This document shows positions 1 to 5,552 of a DNA stretch of 5,552 nucleotides, in pieces. This stretch comes from Clostridiales bacterium (GTDB lineage Bacteria > Bacillota > Clostridia > Oscillospirales > CAG-272). The first letter of the stretch is position 1, and every line of letters starts with the position of its first letter. The DNA lies in assembly GCA_018370615.1 (NCBI GenBank), contig JAGZAC010000268.1, positions 1 to 5,552 of the forward strand, written 5' to 3'. The notes under the pieces were generated by a model. That model did not search any database and was not told where the DNA came from. It worked only from the letters and a program-made list of their open reading frames with translations. Position numbers and translations under genes: made by a program.

Positions 1-2384
1 GATATGGGAACCGCAAGCCTAACGAGCTGTCCGGTGTACAAAAGCAGCGGGTAGCCATCGCCCGGGCACTGGTAAAGAAGCCGGAAATCATCATGGCGGA
101 TGAGCCCACCGGCGCACTGGACTCCAACACCGGACGCCAGGTACTGGAGACGCTGAAACGGCTGTCCAAGAAAAAGCTGGTAATTGTAGTCTCCCACGAC
201 CGGGAATTTGCAGAAAACTACGCAGACCGAATCATCGAATTGGCCGATGGACGGGTGATCAGCGATATGGAGGTAGACACCTGTGCACCCATGGAAGAAG
301 AAACAGAGGCCCTTACCTATGACGGACAGGAGATTCAGATACCTGCGGGATATCACCTCACCGAAGAAGACCGTTTGGCCATCAATACCTATATTGAAGA
401 TTTGCAGAAGGACGCAACCGTACGCATCGGCAGAAGAAGGTCCGGCAGAAAATTCGCACCCACCGACACCCGTAAAATTAAGGCTGCCGATTCCGCATCC
501 TTCCATTTAATCAAATCCAAGCTGCCCATGAAAAACGCATTTAAGATCGGATCCAGCAGCCTGGGACATAAAAAAATCCGCCTGGTGGTCACCATTCTTT
601 TGTCCTGTATCGCCTTCGGCCTGTTTGGGCTGTCAGATACCTTCGGCGCATACAATCACGTGAAAACCTGCACAAACTCCATTTATGACACCGAAATCAA
701 GTATGCCTCCATCATCCGTTCCCGCAAGGTAGGCAGCGGCATGAACGAATATTGGACCAGCTATGGAAACTTGCTCTCCCAGGACCATATCGACACATTC
801 GTAAAGGACACGGGGATTGACATGACCGGCGTTTTCGTGCCGATGAACACCCCCCTCTCCTTTGCATCTCAGGTTGACCCGGAAGTAGAACTGACCCAAA
901 CGGAAGTGGAGATTTACACAAAGAGCTTCACAGGCTTCGTAGAAGTCACGGAGGAAACCCTTGAAACCATGCATGCGTCCCTGGTAGCAGGACGGCTTCC
1001 CGACGGGAGCAAAAACGAAATTGCTATCAGCACCTATATCTTCCAAACCTTCCAGCAGGCAAAGTATTCTGACGGAACCTACTCCATCGGAGAGGACGAC
1101 ACTGTAAGTTACAACTATACCCAAGTCCAGTATTACGATGACATGATTGGAAAGACCCTGTCCCTGGACGGCACAGATTATACCATCACCGGCGTGGTGG
1201 ACACCGGTCTGGATTTGGACAGATACAAATACCTGACGGAGGAACGGCAGAATGTCAGCACCGCAGATCAGCTGATAGACTATGCACTGGCAAACGAATT
1301 TGGAGTTGCCTCCACCTATAGTCTGGCAGGCCTTGCCATGGTAGGCGAAGGACATATGGATACCCTGCTGGAAAACCGCGCTCCCATTTACAATATTACT
1401 CAGGGCTGGCTGTATTACGATGATTCTGAAAATGAAAGAACAGTAAGTCCCAACTATTTGACTACCCTGGATCAGGTGCAGGATCAGGATATTATTTGGA
1501 TTGACGGAGAAAAGACGGAGCTTGCCGACAATGAAATTATCGTCACCTCCGATGCCGTATATGATTACAACGGAAATGGTATTGTAATCAATGCCGACGG
1601 CGGCGTGGAAAATGAAGAAGCACTTCTAAACGATACGATCAATACACTGAAAGACACTACGTTTACAAAAGAATTCCACCCGCTGGGGGAGATGGAATAT
1701 CAAACGGAGGAAGGCTACAAAATCGTCGGCATTTTGCCCGTCGATGAAAACAATAGTGATATGTCCTTTACGGCGGTGGTATCCGAAAAGGAATTCAACG
1801 CTCTTACAGATGGAAAAGACACCGTTTATGCATTTGCCGTAGGAGAAATGCCAGAAGACAAGGACGGCATCAGCGACCTGGTGTCTTACTGCTACGGTGA
1901 CGAAACCAAAACGGAGCGGTTTGAACTGCAAAACTCCGTAACCTACGAACTGGGCGCTGTAAACAGCGTTCTCCACGTACTGGCAGATGTGTTCCTGTAT
2001 ATTGGCCTGGGCTTTGCCCTGTTTGCCGCACTGATGCTGGCAAACTTTATCAGCACCAGCATCACCTACAAAAAACAGGAAATCGGTATCCTGCGGGCCA
2101 TCGGCTCCAGAGGCAACGACGTATTCCGGATCTTCTTCGCAGAAAGCTTTATCATCGCCATGATCAATTTCGTCCTGTCCTCCATTGGAGTATTTGCGGC
2201 CACTACAATCATCAATTACTTTATCCGCAATGAGGCCGGCATCCTGATTACCATTCTGAACTTCGGTCCCCGTCAGCTGCTGCTGCTTTTGGCAGTCAGC
2301 CTTGTGGTGGCGGCCGCAGCAAGCTATGTGCCGGTAAAACGGATCGCCTCCAAGCGTCCCATCGACGCCATCCGCAACCGCTAA
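1..2384 (+). CDS. ABC transporter, fused ATPase and MacB/FtsX-type permease (5' partial)
   Basis: The reading frame is open from the left edge (first full codon at 3), so the ATG at 93 is internal and the true start lies outside. There are 793 visible residues. The ATPase end comes first: a signature loop LSGVQ (residues 9-13, normally LSGGQ), Walker B IIMADEP with catalytic Glu34, D-loop, and switch His65 in SHD. A linker of roughly 100 residues follows, with a basic RRRSGRK patch. Then come one membrane segment (about 193-213), a large outside domain (about 215-655) and three C-terminal membrane segments (about 661-682, 710-740, 757-778), with the FtsX-type loop KKQEIGILRAIGS between the first two. 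This one-plus-three layout with a big ectodomain is typical of MacB-like, mechanotransmission-type ABC proteins at the plasma membrane, often used for peptide or lipid export or for defence. Walker A is not visible. The substrate is unknown. Family call is sure; role is not. Confidence 0.93.
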   Translation, partial: YGNRKPNELSGVQKQRVAIARALVKKPEIIMADEPTGALDSNTGRQVLETLKRLSKKKLVIVVSHDREFAENYADRIIELADGRVISDMEVDTCAPMEEETEALTYDGQEIQIPAGYHLTEEDRLAINTYIEDLQKDATVRIGRRRSGRKFAPTDTRKIKAADSASFHLIKSKLPMKNAFKIGSSSLGHKKIRLVVTILLSCIAFGLFGLSDTFGAYNHVKTCTNSIYDTEIKYASIIRSRKVGSGMNEYWTSYGNLLSQDHIDTFVKDTGIDMTGVFVPMNTPLSFASQVDPEVELTQTEVEIYTKSFTGFVEVTEETLETMHASLVAGRLPDGSKNEIAISTYIFQTFQQAKYSDGTYSIGEDDTVSYNYTQVQYYDDMIGKTLSLDGTDYTITGVVDTGLDLDRYKYLTEERQNVSTADQLIDYALANEFGVASTYSLAGLAMVGEGHMDTLLENRAPIYNITQGWLYYDDSENERTVSPNYLTTLDQVQDQDIIWIDGEKTELADNEIIVTSDAVYDYNGNGIVINADGGVENEEALLNDTINTLKDTTFTKEFHPLGEMEYQTEEGYKIVGILPVDENNSDMSFTAVVSEKEFNALTDGKDTVYAFAVGEMPEDKDGISDLVSYCYGDETKTERFELQNSVTYELGAVNSVLHVLADVFLYIGLGFALFAALMLANFISTSITYKKQEIGILRAIGSRGNDVFRIFFAESFIIAMINFVLSSIGVFAATTIINYFIRNEAGILITILNFGPRQLLLLLAVSLVVAAAASYVPVKRIASKRPIDAIRNR

Positions 2385-2404
2385 TGTGTATTTGGGAATA
2401 AGCT

Positions 2405-3781
2405 ATGAAAAACATTTTACAGTATTTGGAAAAGTCCGCCGCCCTGCATCCGGAGAAAATTATTTTTGCAGATGCAGATACATCGGTGCGCTATGAATCC
2501 TTTATAAGGAAGGCAATGGCTGTAGGCACAGCCATTGCCTCTCCCCGCGGGGAGAGAAATCGCCCCATCGCCGTAATGATGCCCCGCTCTGTAGAAAACC
2601 TGATCGCCATGATGGGTGTCGTATACAGCGGAAACTTTTATGTGGTCATCGACAGCGAAATGCCCAGAGCCAGGGTAGAAAAGATTTTCCAAACCCTTTG
2701 TCCGGCTGCAGTTCTCCTACCGGAAGAGTGGAAGGAGGAGCGGCAGCAGTGGGCGCCGGAAATTCCCTTCTTTACGTATGAAGCCTGCGCCGATACCAGT
2801 ATAGACAGTGCCCTGCTGGAAAATATCCGCAGGACCATGGTAGATACCGACCCTCTCTATGCTCTGTTTACCTCCGGCTCCACCGGCACTCCCAAAGGCG
2901 CAGTGCTGAGCCACAGAAATGTAATCGCCTATTCCAAATGGTTTACAGAAGCCTTTGGAATAAGCGAAAAAACAGTCTTTGCCAATCAAACGCCCTTTTA
3001 CTTCAGCATGTCTGTATCGGACATCTACGCCACCCTGCGTGCAGGAGCAACACTACACATTATACCGAAAAGTCTCTTTTCCTTTCCGGTAAAGCTGATA
3101 GAATTTTTGAATGCGCGCATGGTAAACACCATTTACTGGGTGCCCTCTGCGCTCTGTATCGTGGCCAACTGGAAGGTGCTGGACTATGCGATGCCCGACT
3201 TTTTGGAAAAAGTTTTGTTTGCCGGGGAGGTCATGCCGGTACGTCAGCTGAACTACTGGATGGAAAAGCTGCCGGACGCGATGTTTGCCAACCTGTTCGG
3301 TCCCACGGAAACCACAGACATCTGCACCTATTATATTGTAAAGAAAACCGCAGCAGCCTTCGTACAAAACCCGCTCCAGTCCGCCTATCCGGAGCTGGTC
3401 TACAAAACGGGAGACCTGGTGCGGGAAAACGAGCGGGGAGAACTGTTGTATATCTCCCGCAAGGATTTCCAGATCAAGCATATGGGATACCGGATAGAAC
3501 TCAGCGAAATTGAAGCGGCCGCCGGCGCGATTCCACAGATTACCGCCTGCGCCGCCGTGTATGACAAAGAACACGACCGGATTCTGCTTGTATATCAAGG
3601 AAGCCGGCTGGAGGCGGGAGAACTGTATCAGGCTCTGGCAAAGCGCCTGCCCGCCTATATGCTGCCCAGCAAATGTATCCGCGTGAAGGCGATGCCGTAC
3701 AATCAAAACGGCAAAATCGACCGGACATGGCTGCGGGAAAATCTCTCCACCCTGGGACGCACCCCTGCCGCCGTATCATAA
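2405..3781 (+). CDS. dltA: DltA-like amino acid adenylation enzyme (carrier-protein ligase) with internal in-frame deletion
   Basis: This is a cytoplasmic ANL-superfamily enzyme; DltA activates D-alanine with ATP and loads it onto the DltC carrier. Visible motifs are the P-loop LFTSGSTGTPKGA (residues 154-166), FAGEVMP (272-278), A5 FGPTET (298-303), A7 YKTGDL (333-338), A8 RKDFQIKHMGYRIELSEIE (352-370), A9 LPAYMLP (415-421) and A10 NGKIDR (435-440) with catalytic Lys437. DltA proteins are usually about 500 residues; this one has 458. A5 and A7 are only about 35 residues apart rather than about 80, so the A6 region (GELxxxGxxLAxGYW) is absent while the frame is kept. The position of the DltA selectivity Cys appears to be Ala273. 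The ATG at 2405 fits a GGGA site (2394-2397) 7 nt upstream and sits 20 nt after the transporter. The gene directly precedes its likely carrier-protein partner. The family is clear; D-alanine specificity and activity are not. Confidence 0.88.
   Translation: MKNILQYLEKSAALHPEKIIFADADTSVRYESFIRKAMAVGTAIASPRGERNRPIAVMMPRSVENLIAMMGVVYSGNFYVVIDSEMPRARVEKIFQTLCPAAVLLPEEWKEERQQWAPEIPFFTYEACADTSIDSALLENIRRTMVDTDPLYALFTSGSTGTPKGAVLSHRNVIAYSKWFTEAFGISEKTVFANQTPFYFSMSVSDIYATLRAGATLHIIPKSLFSFPVKLIEFLNARMVNTIYWVPSALCIVANWKVLDYAMPDFLEKVLFAGEVMPVRQLNYWMEKLPDAMFANLFGPTETTDICTYYIVKKTAAAFVQNPLQSAYPELVYKTGDLVRENERGELLYISRKDFQIKHMGYRIELSEIEAAAGAIPQITACAAVYDKEHDRILLVYQGSRLEAGELYQALAKRLPAYMLPSKCIRVKAMPYNQNGKIDRTWLRENLSTLGRTPAAVS
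2511..2540. repeat. Perfect inverted repeat, 13-bp arms and 4-nt loop, inside dltA
   Basis: The arm AGGCAATGGCTGT (2511-2523) and its exact reverse complement ACAGCCATTGCCT (2528-2540) flank the loop AGGC. The element lies about 105 nt into dltA and is fully coding (around residues 36-46). It would fold into a strong mRNA hairpin. No T-run follows, so a Rho-independent terminator is unlikely. Its role, if any, is unknown. Confidence 0.85.
2539..2556. repeat. Perfect 18-bp palindrome abutting the preceding hairpin
   Basis: CTCTCCCCGCGGGGAGAG is self-complementary with no mismatch and overlaps the previous inverted repeat by 2 nt. It encodes the SPRGER stretch (around residues 46-51) of the DltA-like protein, in a spot where related enzymes seem to vary in length. 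It may be a chance feature, a small insertion, or part of a two-hairpin mRNA structure. Confidence 0.8.
3335..3349 (+). other. Apparent deletion junction in dltA (A6 region missing)
   Basis: The codons read I-V-K-K-T (residues 311-315). The left side, CTYYIVK, matches the usual continuation after motif A5. The right side, KTAAAFVQNPL, matches the usual region just before A7, which in relatives follows a GYW/GYY-N-x-P-E-K stretch. What normally lies between them (a PIG-x-P segment, a beta-hairpin and GELxxxG of A6, about 45-55 residues) is gone. The A-rich AAGAAAA at the join could be residual microhomology. The family layout is known from the ANL superfamily; the deletion itself is inferred. 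Confidence 0.75.
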
Positions 3782-3814
3782 TTTACATTATATTAAGAAA
3801 GGATGTAATATATC
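3782..3814 (+). promoter_or_regulatory. dltA-dltC spacer with ribosome binding site in a weak hairpin
   Basis: This AT-rich 33-nt spacer holds AAAGGA (3798-3803), 11 nt before the dltC ATG, a somewhat long spacing. TTACAT (3783-3788) and ATGTAA (3803-3808) are complementary and would put most of the Shine-Dalgarno sequence in the loop of a weak 6-bp stem. A modest translational effect on the carrier protein is possible. No promoter or terminator is convincing here. Confidence 0.45.
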
Positions 3815-4042
3815 ATGGAAGAACTGCTTTCTATTCTTGAAAATCTAAAACCGGGCGTGGATTTCACAGCCCAAACCGATCTCATTGGGGACCATATCCT
3901 GGACTCCATGTCCGTAGTGATGCTGGTGGGAGAACTGAACGATACCTTTGACATTGAGATCACCCCGGTAGATGTGGTCCCGGAAAACTTCAAAACCGTC
4001 GACACCATTTATGCTATGATACAGCGCCTTTCTGACGACTAA
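3815..4042 (+). CDS. dltC: DltC-like acyl/aminoacyl carrier protein
   Basis: This small, acidic, 75-residue cytoplasmic protein is the carrier that accepts the activated amino acid from the DltA-like enzyme and presents it to the membrane acyltransferase. The phosphopantetheine attachment site is visible as LDSMSVV (residues 29-35), with the modified serine at Ser31 (codon 3905-3907). The following helix, VGELNDTFDIEI, and the stretch PENFKTVDTIYAMIQRL fit the DltC fold. The length matches the family (about 78 residues). The ATG at 3815 follows AAAGGA and starts 33 nt after dltA. The gene sits between the adenylation enzyme and the MBOAT gene, which strongly supports a carrier in the same pathway. 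The cargo could be D-alanine or another amino or acyl group. It appears intact. Confidence 0.92.
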   Translation: MEELLSILENLKPGVDFTAQTDLIGDHILDSMSVVMLVGELNDTFDIEITPVDVVPENFKTVDTIYAMIQRLSDD

Positions 4043-4054
4043 ACCATACTGACC

Positions 4055-4067
4055 AAAGGATAAAGTT
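4055..4067 (+). promoter_or_regulatory. Ribosome binding site of the MBOAT gene
   Basis: AAAGGA (4055-4060) lies 7 nt before the ATG at 4068, within the 25-nt gap after the dltC stop codon. This spacing is good and fixes the start of the MBOAT gene. The short gap suggests co-transcription with dltC. Confidence 0.7.
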
Positions 4068-5552
4068 ATGGCCTACAGTTCCATTATCTATTTACTGCCG
4101 TTTCTCGGCGCGGTACTCCTTTTGTATAACGGAATGCCGCAAAAATTCCGCTGGTGCATCCTGCTCCTTGCCAGCTACATATTTTACTGGCTGAACAGCC
4201 CCACCACCCTTGTTTTTCTTCTGCTGTCCACAGTGGCAGTATACTTTGCCGGTATATTCCTAAATAAAATACAGGACGGATTTGAACTGTCCAAAAAAGC
4301 CCTGGACAAAGAGGGCAAAAAAAGCCTGCGGGGAATCATCGGCTGGCAGAAAAAGGCGGTGTGTGCCTGTACCTTGCTGTTTATCTTTGGACTGCTGGCT
4401 TTCCTAAAATATTATCCTTTTCTCAGTGAAAATATCAATCATTTCTTCGGATGGATGCACCTGGCGGCACCTCTGCCGGAGCTGAAGTTAATTCTGCCGT
4501 TGGGAATCTCCTACTATACGCTCCAGGCCGCCGGATACATCATCGACGTCTACCGGGGAAAATACCGTGCATCCAGGCATATCGGCAAGGTTGCGCTGTT
4601 TCTCTCCTTTTTCCCGCAGATTGTGGAAGGCCCCATCGCCCGGTTTGATGAGACCGCCGATCAATTGATGAAGGGGAAACGGTCTACGTACAAAAATCTC
4701 ACCTTTGGTGCCCAGCTGATTCTCTGGGGACTTTTCAAGAAAATGGTCATCGCAGACCGGGCGAATGCCTTTGTGGCAGAGGTGTTTGAAAACTATGCCG
4801 AGCAAAGCGGCGCCGTGCTGCTGATGGGCGGAATCTTATTTACCGTACAAATCTATATGGAATTCTCCGGATGCATGGACATTGTCACCGGCAGCGCGCA
4901 GCTGTTCGGCGTAGAGCTGCCGAAGAACTTCGCCCGTCCCTTTTTCGCCACCTCCGTCAACGACTTCTGGCGGCGCTGGCACATCACGCTGGGCGCGTGG
5001 CTGCGGGACTATGTATTTTATTCCGTGTCCCTCTCCAAGGGATTTGGGAAGCTTTCCAAGGCAGCAAAAGAAAAATGCAGCCCATTCCTGGGTGCTTTGA
5101 TTCCCTCCGCGGCTGCCCTGTTCTGCGTGTGGCTTTGCAACGGTATCTGGCACGGCGCAGGATGGAAATACTTGGCGTACGGCATGTATTATTACGTGAT
5201 TATGCTGCTGGGCATGCTGCTGGAACCCCTTTTCGCCAAAGGAGCGGCGATGGTCCATCTGAACCGAGAGGGCGGCGCCTTCCGCATCTTCCGAATCCTG
5301 CGCACCTGCGTTTTGGTGGTAGGCGGCATGATCCTGTTCCGCGCTGAAAGCGTGGGCGCCTTTGGAGAAACTATGTGGAAAATTTTCACCTCCTTTTCTC
5401 CAAAGACCCTCTTCGACGGGACATTGCTGCAGCTGGGAATGGACGGATGGGACTTCCTTGCCATCGCCGCCGGCTGTGCCATCGTGTTTGTGGTAAGCAT
5501 TCTTCAGGAAAAAGGCTGGTCTCTGCGGGAGCGGATTGCCGGACAAAACATT
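4068..5552 (+). CDS. dltB: MBOAT-family membrane acyltransferase, DltB/AlgI-like (3' partial)
   Basis: The frame stays open from the ATG at 4068 to the right edge (495 residues), so the C-terminus is missing. It is a multi-span membrane protein; hydrophobic segments begin at the N-terminus (about 1-20, 30-42, 46-65, 97-119). MBOAT hallmarks are clear: LPLGISYYTLQAAGYIIDVYRG-type motif (143-166), FFPQIVEGPIARF (181-193), EFSG, NDFWRRWHITLGAWLRDYVF (298-317, His305) and CNGIWHGAGW with the expected catalytic His362 (codon 5151-5153). DltB and AlgI relatives move an acyl or aminoacyl group across or at the membrane to an extracytoplasmic acceptor. DltB is usually around 400 residues, while AlgI/PatA types are about 470-520, so the length resembles AlgI. 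Its position after the DltA- and DltC-like genes argues for a Dlt-type job. The symbol is by context; the exact acceptor is unknown. Confidence 0.88.
   Translation, partial: MAYSSIIYLLPFLGAVLLLYNGMPQKFRWCILLLASYIFYWLNSPTTLVFLLLSTVAVYFAGIFLNKIQDGFELSKKALDKEGKKSLRGIIGWQKKAVCACTLLFIFGLLAFLKYYPFLSENINHFFGWMHLAAPLPELKLILPLGISYYTLQAAGYIIDVYRGKYRASRHIGKVALFLSFFPQIVEGPIARFDETADQLMKGKRSTYKNLTFGAQLILWGLFKKMVIADRANAFVAEVFENYAEQSGAVLLMGGILFTVQIYMEFSGCMDIVTGSAQLFGVELPKNFARPFFATSVNDFWRRWHITLGAWLRDYVFYSVSLSKGFGKLSKAAKEKCSPFLGALIPSAAALFCVWLCNGIWHGAGWKYLAYGMYYYVIMLLGMLLEPLFAKGAAMVHLNREGGAFRIFRILRTCVLVVGGMILFRAESVGAFGETMWKIFTSFSPKTLFDGTLLQLGMDGWDFLAIAAGCAIVFVVSILQEKGWSLRERIAGQNI

Noticed and set aside
93..95. 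ATG at 93 as the start of the transporter gene
   Set aside because: The frame is open upstream and encodes the conserved ABC signature loop just before Walker B, so this Met is internal.
633..1355. Open frame of 240 codons on the - strand inside the transporter gene
   Set aside because: It lies fully opposite the ectodomain of the ABC protein and shows no family motif; it is a by-product of codon bias.
2511..2556. Rho-independent terminator or attenuator at the dltA palindromes
   Set aside because: The hairpins are strong, but no T-rich tract follows either one and the region is coding.
2938..3513. Open frame of 191 codons on the + strand in another frame of dltA
   Set aside because: It overlaps the region encoding adenylation motifs; its product is Cys/His/Arg rich and resembles no domain.
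3803..3808. ATG-TAA start-stop element just before dltC
   Set aside because: The ATG directly abuts the AAAGG sequence, leaving no proper spacing for initiation; probably chance.
4871..5347. Open frame of 158 codons on the + strand in another frame of the MBOAT gene
   Set aside because: The Arg-rich product has no motif, and the overlapping MBOAT frame explains the sequence.
4836..5546. Long open frame on the - strand (236 codons) opposite the MBOAT gene
   Set aside because: The + strand frame carries clear MBOAT motifs across the whole stretch; the - strand product is rich in His/Gln/Gly with no recognisable domain or ribosome binding site.

Overview
The window looks like part of the chromosome of a low-to-mid GC Firmicute, probably a clostridial gut-type bacterium (Lachnospiraceae or a relative). 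This is an inference from the protein style: a fused ATPase/FtsX-type exporter with an LSGVQ signature, a clostridial-type adenylation enzyme, a stand-alone carrier protein and an MBOAT acyltransferase. AGGA-type ribosome binding sites and tight spacing also fit. I cannot name the species.

All genes lie on the + strand, in the order: (1) positions 1-2384, the C-terminal part of a fused ABC transporter, with the rest of its ATPase cut off by the left edge; (2) 2405-3781, a DltA-like adenylation enzyme; (3) 3815-4042, a DltC-like carrier protein; (4) 4068-5552, an MBOAT acyltransferase (DltB/AlgI-like) that runs off the right edge. The gaps are only 20, 33 and 25 nt and no terminator is visible, so the four genes could be one transcription unit. 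No stretch over 300 bases lacks a gene, and I see no RNA genes, mobile elements or CRISPR arrays.

The likely joint function is activation of an amino acid (D-alanine in the classical Dlt pathway) as an aminoacyl-AMP, loading onto the phosphopantetheine arm of the carrier protein, and transfer through the membrane MBOAT to an extracellular acceptor such as teichoic acid or another surface glycan. A DltD-like or SGNH/DHHW-type partner would be expected just downstream of the window. The adjacent transporter may share a cell-envelope or antimicrobial-peptide defence role, but its substrate cannot be read from the sequence.

The strongest oddity is in the adenylation enzyme. About 45-55 residues that normally lie between motifs A5 and A7, including motif A6, are missing in frame, so the enzyme may be inactive, unusually compact, or a deletion/assembly product. 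The same gene also carries two back-to-back perfect palindromes near its 5' end. The gene order A-C-B and the long AlgI-like MBOAT differ from the textbook dltABCD operon.
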